64,000 nt of DNA from Mycolicibacterium pyrenivorans (GCF_025821625.1 NZ_JACKSH010000185.1:1-64000); one strand, 5' to 3'; numbered from the stretch's first letter, positions 26,845-36,432 are shown. Notes: generated from the letters alone by a model not told the origin. Numbers and translations: made by a program.

Positions 26845-28043
26845 CGATCGCCGCAGCAGAGGGCATCTATTACGACCCGTGGAACATCGAGCTGAACGCC
26901 GACCCGTATCCGATGTTCGGCCGGATCCGCGAACAGGCGCCGCTGTACTACAACGCCGACCACGACTTCTACGCCTTGAGCCGCTTCGACGACGTGAATC
27001 GGGCCCTGGTCGACCACCAGACGTTCAGTTCCGCGCGCGGTGCAGTGCTCGAAATCATCCAATCCGGCATGGAGATCCCGCCCGGGACACTGGTTTTCGA
27101 GGACCCCCCACTGCACGACATCCACCGCAACCTGTTGTCCCGAGCGTTCACACCGCGCAAGATCAACGCGATCGAGCCGGAGATCCGGGAGCTCACCCAG
27201 CGCTGTCTCGACCCGCTCGTCGGCGCGGACCACTTCGACTTCGTCACGCACCTCGGCTCGGTCATGCCGATGCGTGTCGTCGGGATGTTGTTCGGAATTC
27301 CCGAGGACTACCAGGAACTCGTTGCCGAAGACGGCAACAAACACGTGCGGGTCGAGCGCGGCGGATCGATGACCGATAATCCGGACGGCGCCTTCACCGA
27401 CGGGCAGGTGTTCGCCGAGTTCATCGACTGGCGACTGAAGCACCCCGCCGATGACCTGACCACCGAACTGCTGCACGCCGAGTTCGAGGACGAAACCGGC
27501 ACCGTCCGTCGGCTTCACCGCGAGGAACTGCTCATGTTCATGAACGTCGTCGCGGTCGCCGGCGCCGAGACGACGACGCGCTTGATCGGTTGGACGGGCA
27601 AGCTGTTGTCCGACCATCCCGACCAACGGAGACGGCTCGTGACCGACCGCGCGCTGCTTCCCGGGGCGATCGAGGAGATCCTGCGCTACGAACCGCCCGC
27701 GCTGCAGGCGGCGCGCTATGTCACCTGCGACGTTCACTACCACGGGCAGACGGTGCCCGCGGGCTCGGCCATGCTGATGCTCATCGGTGCCGCCAACCGC
27801 GATCCCCGTCGCTTCGGCAAGAGCGCCGAGAGCTTCGACATCGCCCGTCCGGCCCGCCAGCACCTGACGTTCGGCGTCGGCGCGCACTACTGCCTGGGCA
27901 ATGCGCTGGCACGGCTCGAGGGCCGGATCGCCTTGGATGAGATCTTGATTCGCTTTCCCGACTGGGAAGTCGACATCGACAACGCCGTGCTGTCACCGGC
28001 CTCGGCAGTGCGCGGCTGGGACAGCATGCCGGCCCGTATCTAG
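26841..28043 (+). CDS. Cytochrome P450
   Basis: The 400-residue class I bacterial P450 has the I-helix motif VAGAETTTR, the ExxR pair in EEILRYEPP and the heme loop FGVGAHYCLGNALARLEG, all intact. It is coupled to tetR copy 2 and faces AveC copy 2, so an AveC-like protein and a P450 may act on the same compound. No ferredoxin gene is adjacent, so electrons must come from one of the ferredoxins elsewhere. The P450 family number is not assigned. Confidence 0.93.
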   Translation: MTIAAAEGIYYDPWNIELNADPYPMFGRIREQAPLYYNADHDFYALSRFDDVNRALVDHQTFSSARGAVLEIIQSGMEIPPGTLVFEDPPLHDIHRNLLSRAFTPRKINAIEPEIRELTQRCLDPLVGADHFDFVTHLGSVMPMRVVGMLFGIPEDYQELVAEDGNKHVRVERGGSMTDNPDGAFTDGQVFAEFIDWRLKHPADDLTTELLHAEFEDETGTVRRLHREELLMFMNVVAVAGAETTTRLIGWTGKLLSDHPDQRRRLVTDRALLPGAIEEILRYEPPALQAARYVTCDVHYHGQTVPAGSAMLMLIGAANRDPRRFGKSAESFDIARPARQHLTFGVGAHYCLGNALARLEGRIALDEILIRFPDWEVDIDNAVLSPASAVRGWDSMPARI

Positions 28044-28091
28044 CCGGTCCGAGGTCGGTTTGTCTGCAGATGAATCGCGTAGCGGACCGGC
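28043..28091. terminator. Long-stem inverted repeat between convergent genes
   Basis: GCCGGTCCG (28043-28051) and CGGACCGGC (28083-28091) are perfect 9-base arms with a 31-base loop. They fill the gap between the convergent P450 and aldehyde dehydrogenase genes, starting at the last base of the P450 stop. No U-run follows, as is common for mycobacterial terminators. Confidence 0.4.
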
Positions 28092-28107
28092 GGCGGCTCC
28101 AGCGTCG

Positions 28108-29616
28108 TCACGCTCCCTTGCCCGCGGCCGCGGTGGCCGGATCCTGTTTCGCCGCAACCGAAGTTGGATTGTGGCCTACGGCCACGGAAATCGATTTGGT
28201 GTCGGTGTAGCCGTCGATACCCTCCCGGCCGAGTTCACGCCCGTAGCCGCTGGCCTTCACCCCGCCGAACGGGGCGAACGGATCCATCGTGTAGCCCTGG
28301 TTGACGCCGAACGTGCCGGTGCGGATCTTGGCGGCGATCGCCAGTCCGCGGTCGGTGTCTGCGGTGAACACTGATCCGGCCAGGCCGTAGTCCGAGTCGT
28401 TGGCGATGGCCACCGCCTCGCCCACATTGTCGTAGGCGATGACAGTCAGCACCGGTCCGAAGATCTCCTCGCGCGCGATGACCATCGAGTTGTCCGCCTG
28501 GTCGAACAGCGTCGGTTTGACGTACCAACCCCGATCGCAGCCGTCGGGCATGCCACTGCCGCCGGTGACGACGCGGGCACCCTCGCGGACGCCCCGCTCG
28601 AGGTATCCGGCCACGCGCTGCTGTTGCCGCTGGGCCACAAGGGGGCCGACCTGCGTCCCGCTGTCGGTGGGGTCCCCGACGACGAGGGCGCTCACCTCGG
28701 CCGCCAGCGCGTCGGTGAATTCCGCTGCGCGTTCGCGTGGGACGAGGATCCGTGTCAGCGCGTTGCAGATCTGCCCGCTGTTGCTCAGGCTGGCCGACCG
28801 CACGCCGGTCGCGACGGTAGCGGGATCGGCGTCGTCGAGCACGATCGCGGCCGACTTGCCGCCGAGTTCGAGGCTGACCCGGCGCAGGTTTTCGGCGCAG
28901 GCCGCGGCGACAGCCTTGCCCGCGGCCGTCGAACCGGTGAATGACACCTTGTCCACGCCCGGGTGTCTTACCAGATGTTCGCCCACGGCACCGTCGCCTG
29001 GCAGCACACTGACGACACCGGGCGGCAGCTCGGAGTGGGCGATGAGCTCCGCGAGCAGCAACGCGTTCAGCGGGGACTCGGGTGCGGGTTTCAGCACGAC
29101 GGTGCACCCGGCGAGCAGCGCCGGAATGAGCTTGGTGGCGATCAGAAACTGCGGCATGTTCCACGGAACGACTGCGGCGACGACGCCGACCGGCTCACGC
29201 AGGATCGTGATGCCGGAGCCGTACAGGCCGGGGCGGGTCTCCTGCCACGGATAGGTCTGGGCCAGATCGCAGAATGCCTTCATCATGGTCCACGGCAACG
29301 CCACTTGAGCCCGTTGCGCGAAGCTGATCGGCGCGCCGATCTCGGACGTGATCAGCTCCGCCATGTCGGCACGCCGTGCTCCGTAGATATCGGCGAGCCC
29401 ACGCACGACGTCGATGCGCTCGGCGGGGGAGGTCCGCGACCATGGTCCACTGTCGAACGCGGTCCGCGCGGCTTCGACCGCCAGGTCCACATCGGCGGGC
29501 GCGGCGGCAGCAACGTGCGCGATGGTCGTCTCAGTGTGCGGCGAGACGACCTCGATGCGCCTGTCGGCGCTGGGTCTTTGCCATGCCCCACCGATGAACA
29601 GCTCGTCGTAACGCAC
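28108..29616 (-). CDS. Aldehyde dehydrogenase
   Basis: The 502-residue NAD(P)-dependent aldehyde dehydrogenase has the catalytic Cys in NSGQICNALTR, the general-base Glu in LELGGKS and the cofactor loop TGSTAAGKA. PWNMPQF is the usual N-terminal active-site motif. It would oxidise an aldehyde formed by the P450s or Rieske enzymes to the acid. It is transcribed away from the Rieske operon at 29815 across a 198-base gap with an operator-like palindrome. Confidence 0.92.
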   Translation of the reverse strand: MRYDELFIGGAWQRPSADRRIEVVSPHTETTIAHVAAAAPADVDLAVEAARTAFDSGPWSRTSPAERIDVVRGLADIYGARRADMAELITSEIGAPISFAQRAQVALPWTMMKAFCDLAQTYPWQETRPGLYGSGITILREPVGVVAAVVPWNMPQFLIATKLIPALLAGCTVVLKPAPESPLNALLLAELIAHSELPPGVVSVLPGDGAVGEHLVRHPGVDKVSFTGSTAAGKAVAAACAENLRRVSLELGGKSAAIVLDDADPATVATGVRSASLSNSGQICNALTRILVPRERAAEFTDALAAEVSALVVGDPTDSGTQVGPLVAQRQQQRVAGYLERGVREGARVVTGGSGMPDGCDRGWYVKPTLFDQADNSMVIAREEIFGPVLTVIAYDNVGEAVAIANDSDYGLAGSVFTADTDRGLAIAAKIRTGTFGVNQGYTMDPFAPFGGVKASGYGRELGREGIDGYTDTKSISVAVGHNPTSVAAKQDPATAAAGKGA

Positions 29617-29653
29617 GCCGCCTGCCTCCGTTCTGACGTCGACACCCGAATAT

Positions 29654-29663
29654 CAACTACTTG
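29654..29663. promoter_or_regulatory. CAACTACTTG, imperfect MarR-type operator in a divergent promoter
   Basis: This decamer differs by one base from the CAAGTACTTG pair at 33255 and 33275. It lies in the divergent gap between the aldehyde dehydrogenase and Rieske genes, within an AT-rich stretch. On its own it is weak; it gains weight from the shared position type. Confidence 0.3.
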
Positions 29664-29814
29664 CGATTGCTTCTGGAAGCATATACCGTCGGCATTGCCG
29701 TCTCCTCCGAAATGGCGAAAAGGCATCTGCGCCTAATTGTTTGCCTGAGGGACTTGTCCCGGCGCTACGCGAGCGGGCGGCCCCGGCAGTGAATGCAGTC
29801 AACAGGAGACGATG

Positions 29815-31128
29815 ATGGCCCGATTTCCCAAACCGCCAGAAGGCAGCTGGACTCAGCACTACCCGCAGCTGGGGACGGGGCCGGTGTCCTACGAGGACTC
29901 GATCGACCCCGAGTTCTACGAAGTCGAGCGCAAGGCGGTGTTCAAACGCGCGTGGCTGAACGTGGGCCGCGTGGAACAGGTTCCACGCAAGGGCAGCTAC
30001 TTCACCAAGGAACTCAAGGTCGCCAACACCTCGATCATCGTGGTGCGGACCACCTCCGGCGGGCAGGAGCGAAGCGACGGGGGAATCGGGTCCGGTGAGG
30101 TGAAGGCCTACCACAACATCTGCCGGCACCGGGGCAACAAGCTGGTGTGGAACGACATGCCGCTCGAGGAGACCAGCGGCGTCTGCCGCCAGTTCACCTG
30201 CAAGTACCACGCATGGCGCTACGACCTCGACGGCAACCTGACCTTCGTGCAGCAGGAGGGCGAGTTCTTCGATCTCGACAAGAGCCGCTACGGACTGGTT
30301 CCGGTGCACTGCGACGTCTGGGAAGGCTTCATCTTCGTCAACTTCGCGCCCGAACCGGAGCAGACGCTGCGGGACTTCCTCGGTCCGATGATCACCGATC
30401 TCGAGGGCTATCCGTTCGACAAGATGACCTCGCGGTTCCACTACCGCTCGGAGGTGAAGGCCAACTGGAAGCTGTACATGGACGCGTTCCAGGAGTTCTA
30501 CCACGCACCGGTCCTGCACGCGAACCAGTCGCCCACCGCCTACTCGAAGGCCGCCGCGGAAGCCGGCTTCGAGGCGCCGCACTACCGCATCGAAGGGCCG
30601 CACCGCCTGGTCAGCACGTCGGGTGTGCGGGCCTGGGAGATGGCCGCCGAGATGCGCAAGCCGATTGAGGACATCTGTCAGAGTGGGCTGTTCGGACCCT
30701 GGGACAAGCCGGATCTGGGGGAGATGCCGGTCGGCCTCAACCCGGCGAAGTGTGACCCGTGGGGCCTGGATTCGTTCCAGCTGTTCCCCAACTTCGTCAT
30801 CCTGTTCTGGGGCCAGGGCTGGTACCTGACCTACCACTACTGGCCCACATCCCACAACACTCACATCTTCGAGGGCACCGTGTACTTCCCGCAGCCACGC
30901 ACGCCCCGTGAGCGCATCGCTCAAGAACTCGCCGCGGTGTCCTTCAAGGAGTACGGCTTACAGGACGCCAACACCCTGGAGGCCACCCAGTCGATGGTCG
31001 AGTCGCGCGTGCTCGACGAGTTCGTGCTGTGCGACCAGGAGGTGCTGATCCGCCACCTGCACAAGGAGACCGCCGCCTGGGTGGAGGACTACCAGCGCAA
31101 GACCCAGCACGTCGGGCAGGGGGTGTGA
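29815..31128 (+). CDS. Rieske non-heme iron oxygenase, alpha subunit, copy 1
   Basis: The 437-residue protein has the [2Fe-2S] Rieske site as CRHRGN and CKYHAWRYDLDG, and the iron-site motif NWKLYMDAFQEFYHAPVLH with its two His and Asp. ATG 29815 is chosen over 29812 because AGGAG lies 6 bases before it and the start matches MARWPKPAEGSW of the copy at 35161. No classical beta-subunit gene follows; instead a 113-residue gene does. It would hydroxylate a ring or cleave an ether or amine; the reductase at 33300 is the likely electron donor. Confidence 0.93.
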   Translation: MARFPKPPEGSWTQHYPQLGTGPVSYEDSIDPEFYEVERKAVFKRAWLNVGRVEQVPRKGSYFTKELKVANTSIIVVRTTSGGQERSDGGIGSGEVKAYHNICRHRGNKLVWNDMPLEETSGVCRQFTCKYHAWRYDLDGNLTFVQQEGEFFDLDKSRYGLVPVHCDVWEGFIFVNFAPEPEQTLRDFLGPMITDLEGYPFDKMTSRFHYRSEVKANWKLYMDAFQEFYHAPVLHANQSPTAYSKAAAEAGFEAPHYRIEGPHRLVSTSGVRAWEMAAEMRKPIEDICQSGLFGPWDKPDLGEMPVGLNPAKCDPWGLDSFQLFPNFVILFWGQGWYLTYHYWPTSHNTHIFEGTVYFPQPRTPRERIAQELAAVSFKEYGLQDANTLEATQSMVESRVLDEFVLCDQEVLIRHLHKETAAWVEDYQRKTQHVGQGV

Positions 31129-31130
31129 CC

Positions 31131-31472
31131 GTGGCCGATACCGCGACCGCCAAATTACCGCCCGAATTCGCCGACCTGGAGCCATATTCCGATTGGTGTC
31201 TCGGCACCGAGCAGGAACGGTACGCCAAGCGCCTCGGCACGTCGATGCGGGAGATGCAGGCCTTCTACGACGCCATCACCGCGCGCGCCGAGGAGGCCAT
31301 CGCCTACTGCGACAAGTTCAGCCTCGATGACCTGCCCGAGGACGTCCTGAACTTGATGCATCTGCTCTACTCGATGATCCAGGTGTCGTTTCCGGTGGAG
31401 TGCTGGAAGCAACCGAAAGTGCCCGACACGGGGGCGACGACGCTGGACTGCGACGTCGAGCCCGTTCCATGA
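31131..31472 (+). CDS. Small Rieske-associated protein, copy 1
   Basis: A 113-residue soluble protein with no motif for metal or cofactor. It shares EEAI..CDKF.LDDLPEDVLNL.HL.YSMI with the equally long protein at 36429, which also follows a Rieske alpha subunit. The pairing suggests a small structural or assembly partner of the oxygenase. The GTG at 31131 lies 2 bases after the Rieske stop, and its own stop overlaps the amidohydrolase ATG. Not a known beta subunit by length or sequence. Confidence 0.75.
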   Translation: MADTATAKLPPEFADLEPYSDWCLGTEQERYAKRLGTSMREMQAFYDAITARAEEAIAYCDKFSLDDLPEDVLNLMHLLYSMIQVSFPVECWKQPKVPDTGATTLDCDVEPVP

Positions 31473-32728
31473 CAGCAGGCCCGACGGGGGACGTGACGAT
31501 CCTTCGCGCAGCGCGGTGGGCCGACATCGAGGCCGGCGAGGTGCGGTCGCCCGCTGTGGTGGTGATCGGGGGTAACCGGATCACGGCGGTGAATCCCGCT
31601 GTCGTGCCGGATGATCCAGCCCTCGACCTCGACCTCGGCGACGTCACACTGCTGCCGGGCCTGATGGACATGGAGCTCAACCTGCTCATCGGCGGCCCCG
31701 GTGGTCCGGAAGGACTGCCCAGCCCCATGCACGGCGTGCAAGACGATCCCGCGTATCGCACGCTGCGCGGCGCGGTCAACGCACGAACGACGCTCGAGGC
31801 CGGCTTCACGACGGTGCGCAACCTGGGTCTGATGGTCAAGACCGGCGGCTACCTGCTCGACGTGGCGCTGCAGCGCGCGATCGAGCAGGGTTGGCACGTG
31901 GGGCCGCGGATCTTCCCGGCCGGGCACGCGGTGACGCCCTACGGCGGGCACCTCGACCCCACGGTGTTCCAGCGGCTCGCCCCGGGAATCATGCCGCTGT
32001 CGGTCGCGGAGGGCATCGCCAACGGCGTCGACGATGTGCGCGCATGCGTGCGCTATCAGATCCGGCACGGAGCCAAGCTCATCAAGGTGTCGGCGTCGGG
32101 CGGAGTGATGTCACACAGCACCGCGCCCGGCGCTCAGCAGTACTCCGACGACGAGTTCGCCGCCATCGCCGACGAGGCGCACCGGGCGGGTGTGCGGGTG
32201 GCCGCGCATGCCGTGGGGGACAGGGCGATTCGCGCGTGCATCCGGGCCGGGATCGACTGTATCGAACACGGCTTCCTGGCGACCGACGACACGATCCAGA
32301 TGATGGTCGACCACGGCACGTTCCTGGTGTCGACCACCTACCTCACCGAGGCGATGGCCGTCGACCGCATCGCGCCCGAACTGCGGAAGAAGGCCGAGGA
32401 GGTCTTCCCGCGGGCACAGGCGATGCTGCCGAAGGCGATCGCGGCGGGTGTGCGGATCGCCTGCGGCACCGACGCGCCCGCCGTACCCCACGGGCAGAAC
32501 GCCAAGGAACTGCGTGCTCTGGTGGCGCGGGGGATGACGCCGATGCAGGCGTTGCGGGCAGCGACGATCACCAGCGCTGAGCTCATCGAAGCCGATGACG
32601 AGCTTGGCCGGCTCGCGCCCGGCTACCTCGCCGACATCATCGCGGTACCGGGCGATCCGTCACACGACATCGAGACCACCCTCGATGTGCGGTTCGTGAT
32701 GAAGGACGGCGTGGTGTACAAGCGCTAA
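31469..32728 (+). CDS. Amidohydrolase-superfamily protein with altered HxH metal site
   Basis: The 419-residue TIM-barrel hydrolase resembles imidazolonepropionase/prolidase-type amidohydrolases. The usual PGLIDxHxH reads PGLMDMELNL, so both metal-binding His are replaced by Glu and Asn. The other ligands look present: Lys in AKLIKVSASGG, His in VAAHAVGDRA, His in CIEHG and Asp in CGTDAP. It may bind one metal or have changed function. ATG 31469 overlaps the previous stop, so it belongs to the Rieske operon. Confidence 0.78.
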   Translation: MTAGPTGDVTILRAARWADIEAGEVRSPAVVVIGGNRITAVNPAVVPDDPALDLDLGDVTLLPGLMDMELNLLIGGPGGPEGLPSPMHGVQDDPAYRTLRGAVNARTTLEAGFTTVRNLGLMVKTGGYLLDVALQRAIEQGWHVGPRIFPAGHAVTPYGGHLDPTVFQRLAPGIMPLSVAEGIANGVDDVRACVRYQIRHGAKLIKVSASGGVMSHSTAPGAQQYSDDEFAAIADEAHRAGVRVAAHAVGDRAIRACIRAGIDCIEHGFLATDDTIQMMVDHGTFLVSTTYLTEAMAVDRIAPELRKKAEEVFPRAQAMLPKAIAAGVRIACGTDAPAVPHGQNAKELRALVARGMTPMQALRAATITSAELIEADDELGRLAPGYLADIIAVPGDPSHDIETTLDVRFVMKDGVVYKR

Positions 32729-32749
32729 CGTCAAGGAGTGGAGGCGCAC

Positions 32750-33226
32750 ATGGACGGCGACGCGGAGTCGGGCATCGAACTGACCGACAACATCTTGTGG
32801 CTGCTCAAACAGGCGTTCTATTTCACGCTGACGACGGTGAACGAGGCCGTCAGCGAGCACGGCGTGAGCACGGCCCAGATCGGTGTGTTGCGGCAGCTCT
32901 CCAACGAGCCCGGGCTGTCCGGTGCGGAGCTGGCAAGGCGGCTGCTGATCAGCCCTCAGGGTGTGCAGCTGGCCCTGACGGCGCTCGAGCGGCGGAACCT
33001 GGTTCAGCGCAAGCAGGACCCGCAGCACGGCAGAATCCTGCAGGCGTTTCTGACCGACCAGGGTCGAAAGGTCGCCGGAGCAGTGGTGAACGACGCGATC
33101 GCCGCCCACGACAAGGTCTTCGGTGTGTTGAGCAAAGCCGAGCAGAAGACGTTGCGGGAGCTGCTGGGCCGGGTGGTCGAGCAGGGCACCGGGCACGAGC
33201 TGTACGCCGACCACGTTGACAACTGA
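32750..33226 (+). CDS. MarR-family transcriptional regulator
   Basis: The 158-residue protein has a MarR winged helix: VSTAQIGVLRQLSNEPGLSGAELARRLLISPQGVQ and a wing around QRKQDPQHGR. ATG 32750 is chosen because GGAGG lies 5 bases before it; GTG 32738 is possible. It ends just upstream of two CAAGTACTTG palindromes at the next promoter and is the best candidate to bind them. Its ligand may be an aromatic or CoA-bound intermediate; none is visible. Confidence 0.88.
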   Translation: MDGDAESGIELTDNILWLLKQAFYFTLTTVNEAVSEHGVSTAQIGVLRQLSNEPGLSGAELARRLLISPQGVQLALTALERRNLVQRKQDPQHGRILQAFLTDQGRKVAGAVVNDAIAAHDKVFGVLSKAEQKTLRELLGRVVEQGTGHELYADHVDN

Positions 33227-33254
33227 CCGCGACACCGTGGAACCCGCCAGATAA

Positions 33255-33291
33255 CAAGTACTTGATGATAATGACAAGTACTTGATAACAT
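33255..33291 (+). promoter_or_regulatory. Promoter of the reductase gene overlapped by two CAAGTACTTG operators
   Basis: CAAGTACTTG occurs at 33255-33264 and 33275-33284, exactly 20 bases apart (two helical turns). TTGATG (33262-33267) and TAACAT (33286-33291), 18 bases apart, could be -35 and -10 boxes, placing the operators over the promoter. Transcription would start close to the GTG/ATG, giving a nearly leaderless mRNA. Confidence 0.65.
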
Positions 33292-33299
33292 AGACGGTG

Positions 33300-34334
33300 A
33301 TGGCTGAGGAGAGCACCACCGACGGATTCGCACCGCTGCGTATCAAGCGGGTGGTGCGGGAGACCGCCGATGCGGTGTCGCTGGTACTCGACGTACCGGA
33401 ACACTGCTCGCACCGCTTCCGGTATGAGGCCGGTCAGTTTCTGACCGTGCGGGTCACCGTCGACGGCAGGGACCTCCGCCGCTGCTACTCGATGTCCTCG
33501 GCGCCGCTCGAGGACGAACTGCAGATCACCGTCAAACGCGACCCCGGTGGCGTGGTGTCGAATTGGATCAACGACACCGTCGTCGCGGGGACCGAGCTGC
33601 ATGCCGCCCCGCCAGACGGCAGATTCGTTCTGCGCGAGGTTGATTCGGACTCGGCCGACCTGGTCGCATTCGCGGGTGGCAGCGGGATAACGCCGATCAT
33701 GTCGCTCGTCCGCACGGCGCTGGCCGATTCGTCGCGGCGCATCAAACTGTTCTACGCGAACCGCGCTCGCGATTCGGTCATCTTCTCCGACCGGCTGGCC
33801 CGTCTCGCGGAGGCCAACGGCGATCGGTTGGTCGTCGAGTACCACTATGACGAGGACGGCGGCGTGGTCACGCCGGCCGCCGTCGACTCCTTCACCGCGG
33901 GTGTGGGCGACGCCGAGTACTACATCTGTGGGCCCGCGCCCTTCATGGCGACGGTCGAGAACGCATTGCAGGCGGCCGGCGTGCCCAGGGCGCGACTGCA
34001 CCTCGAGCGCTTCACGGTGGCCGAGGTCGTACCGGACCTCACCGCCGATGACGCGCAAGTCACCGAAGAGGTCGTCATCGAGCTCGACCGTCGCGTGACG
34101 ACGGCCGCCTACCGGAAGGGTGACACCCTGCTGCAGACCGCCCGTATGTCCGGGCTGCGGGCTCCGTCGTCGTGCGAAACGGGTTCGTGTGGAACGTGTA
34201 TGGCGCGAGTCGTCGACGGTACCGCGCGCATGCTGAACAACGACGCGTTGGATGACGACGAGGTGGAGGAGGGCTGGGTGCTGACCTGTCAGACGCTGCC
34301 CACCAGCCGCAGTGTCCGTGTGGTCTACGAGTAG
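33300..34334 (+). CDS. FAD/[2Fe-2S] ferredoxin reductase, KshB-like
   Basis: The 344-residue protein has an FAD domain (RCYSMSSAPL), an NAD domain (AGGSGITPIMS and CGPAPFM) and a C-terminal plant-type ferredoxin domain with CETGSCGTCMA and a last Cys in LTCQ. This order is that of phenol hydroxylase- and KshB-type reductases that feed Rieske oxygenases. It lies between the two Rieske alpha genes and is the natural donor for both. ATG 33300 and GTG 33297 are both possible starts. Confidence 0.9.
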   Translation: MAEESTTDGFAPLRIKRVVRETADAVSLVLDVPEHCSHRFRYEAGQFLTVRVTVDGRDLRRCYSMSSAPLEDELQITVKRDPGGVVSNWINDTVVAGTELHAAPPDGRFVLREVDSDSADLVAFAGGSGITPIMSLVRTALADSSRRIKLFYANRARDSVIFSDRLARLAEANGDRLVVEYHYDEDGGVVTPAAVDSFTAGVGDAEYYICGPAPFMATVENALQAAGVPRARLHLERFTVAEVVPDLTADDAQVTEEVVIELDRRVTTAAYRKGDTLLQTARMSGLRAPSSCETGSCGTCMARVVDGTARMLNNDALDDDEVEEGWVLTCQTLPTSRSVRVVYE

Positions 34335-34371
34335 GAGTGTTGGAGCGTATGCGTGTGAAGGGGATGAGCCG

Positions 34372-35115
34372 ATGACCCGTGTGGCGGTGGTGACCGGGGG
34401 CGCCTCCGGCATGGGCGAATCGACCTGTCGGGAGCTCGCCCGGCGAGGGCACAAGGTCGCGGTGCTCGACCTGAACGGCGCAGCGGCACAACGGGTCGCC
34501 GAGGAACTGCGTGCCGACGGTGGGGTCGCGCTCGGCGTCGCAGTCGACGTCACCGACCGCGCCGCGGTCGAGGAGGCCTTCGCCAAAGTACGGACCGAAC
34601 TCGGCCCCGTACACATCCTGGTGACCAGCGCCGGGCTGGTGGACTTCGCACCCTTCGTCGAGATCTCGCCGCAGACCTGGCAGCGTCTCATCGACGTGAA
34701 CCTCAACGGAACCTTCCACTGCGCCCAGGTGGCGGTACCCGACATGCTCGAAGCCGGGTGGGGCCGCATCGTGATGATCTCGTCGTCGAGCGCACAGCGC
34801 GGCTCGCCCGGGATGGCCCACTACGCCGCATCGAAGGGTGCGCTGCTGTCGTTGACCAAATCCCTTGCCCGGGAATACGGCCCAGTGGGCATCACGGTCA
34901 ACAACATCCCACCGTCGGGGATCGAGACGCCGATGCAGCATCAATCCCAGGCCGCGGGCCACCTGCCGCCCAACGAGCAGATGGCCGCCAGCATCCCGGT
35001 CGGCCACCTCGGCACCGGAGACGACATCGCCGCGGCCGTCGGGTTCCTGTGTTCGGAAGAGGCGGGTTTCATCACCGGTCAGACGCTCGGTGTCAACGGT
35101 GGATCGGTGATGTGA
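34372..35115 (+). CDS. SDR-family oxidoreductase
   Basis: The 247-residue classical SDR has TGGASGMGESTC as cofactor motif, catalytic Ser in VMISSSSAQ, HYAASK as Tyr/Lys site and GQTLGVNGG at the end. AAGGGG lies 8 bases before ATG 34372. It sits between the reductase and the second Rieske gene, and probably oxidises an alcohol or dihydrodiol made by a Rieske enzyme. Confidence 0.92.
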   Translation: MTRVAVVTGGASGMGESTCRELARRGHKVAVLDLNGAAAQRVAEELRADGGVALGVAVDVTDRAAVEEAFAKVRTELGPVHILVTSAGLVDFAPFVEISPQTWQRLIDVNLNGTFHCAQVAVPDMLEAGWGRIVMISSSSAQRGSPGMAHYAASKGALLSLTKSLAREYGPVGITVNNIPPSGIETPMQHQSQAAGHLPPNEQMAASIPVGHLGTGDDIAAAVGFLCSEEAGFITGQTLGVNGGSVM

Positions 35116-35160
35116 TGGGAACGGGTAAATCGAGAAGCGCACCACAACAGGGAGGTTCAC

Positions 35161-36432
35161 ATGGCTCGGTGGCCTAAGCCGGCAGAGGGCAGCTGGACGG
35201 AACACTATCCCGAACTCGGCACGGGGCCGGTGTCTTTCCGTGACTCGACGTCCCCGGAGTTCTACGAGCTCGAGCGGGAGGCGATCTTCAAGCGGGCGTG
35301 GCTCAATGTGGGTCGCGTCGAGGAGGTTCCCCGAGTCGGAAACTACTTCACCAAAGAGATCGAGGTGGCCAAGACGTCGGTCATCGTCGTCAAAGGCCGT
35401 GACGAGCAGATCCGAGCCTTCTACAACGTCTGCCGCCACCGCGGGAACAAGCTGGTGTGGAACGACTACCCGAACGAGGAGGTCAAAGGCACCTGTCGTC
35501 AGTTCACCTGCAAGTACCACGGCTGGCGTTACGCGCTCGACGGCGAGTTGAAGTTCGTGCAGCAGGCGGGCGAGTTCTTCGATCTCGACCAGCAGCAGTA
35601 CGGGTTGAGCTCGGTGCACTGTGACGTCTGGAACGGGTTCATCTTCATCAACCTCGACAAGGAACCGCGTCAGAGCCTGCGCGAGTTCCTCGGACCGATG
35701 GTGACCGCCCTCGACGACTACCCGTTCGAGATGATGACGGAGCGTTACGATTTCGTCGCGCACAACAACAGCAACTGGAAGATCTTCGCCGACGCGTTCC
35801 AGGAGTACTACCACGTGCCGTCGCTGCATTCCCAGCAGGTGCCCGCAGAGGTGCGCCAACCCAACGCATCGTTCGAGTGCGGGCACTTTCAGATCGACGG
35901 GCCACACCGGCTGGTGTCGACCGCGGGGACCCGGCGCTGGTTACTCGCGCCCGAGTACATGTACCCGGTCGAGCGCGCCACGCGCAGCGGTCTGGTCGGG
36001 CCGTGGCGGACTCCGGAGACTCATCAGTCGGCCGGGTTGAATCCGGGCGGTATCGAGCCATGGGGTATCACCAACTTCCAGATCTTCCCGAACCTCGAGA
36101 TCCTGATCTACCACGGGTGGTACCTGCTGTACCGGTACTGGCCTACGTCGCACAACACCCACAAGTTCGAGGCCTACAACGCATTTCACCCGGCGAAGAC
36201 GGTGCGGGAGCGCGTCGAACACGAAGTGGCTTCGGTGGTTCTGAAGGAGTTCGCGCTCCAGGACGCCGGCATGCTGGGCGGTACCCAGGCCGCGCTGGAG
36301 TACGGCCTGGACGAGCCGATAGTCGACGACTATCCGCTCAACGACCAGGAAATCCTTGTCCGCCACCTGCACAAGGTGGCCGTCGACTGGGTCGAGCAGT
36401 ACAAGAACGAGCGCCGTCCGGTGGGAGTATGA
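35161..36432 (+). CDS. Rieske non-heme iron oxygenase, alpha subunit, copy 2
   Basis: The 423-residue protein is closely related to the one at 29815 (MARWPKPAEGSWTEHYPELG at the start, GTGPVS next). The Rieske cluster is CRHRGN and CKYHGWRYALDG, and the iron site is NWKIFADAFQEYYHVPSLH. GGGAGG lies 5 bases upstream of the ATG. The stop overlaps the start of its 113-residue partner (ATGA). The sequence differences from copy 1 near the C-terminus suggest another substrate or position. Confidence 0.93.
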   Translation: MARWPKPAEGSWTEHYPELGTGPVSFRDSTSPEFYELEREAIFKRAWLNVGRVEEVPRVGNYFTKEIEVAKTSVIVVKGRDEQIRAFYNVCRHRGNKLVWNDYPNEEVKGTCRQFTCKYHGWRYALDGELKFVQQAGEFFDLDQQQYGLSSVHCDVWNGFIFINLDKEPRQSLREFLGPMVTALDDYPFEMMTERYDFVAHNNSNWKIFADAFQEYYHVPSLHSQQVPAEVRQPNASFECGHFQIDGPHRLVSTAGTRRWLLAPEYMYPVERATRSGLVGPWRTPETHQSAGLNPGGIEPWGITNFQIFPNLEILIYHGWYLLYRYWPTSHNTHKFEAYNAFHPAKTVRERVEHEVASVVLKEFALQDAGMLGGTQAALEYGLDEPIVDDYPLNDQEILVRHLHKVAVDWVEQYKNERRPVGV

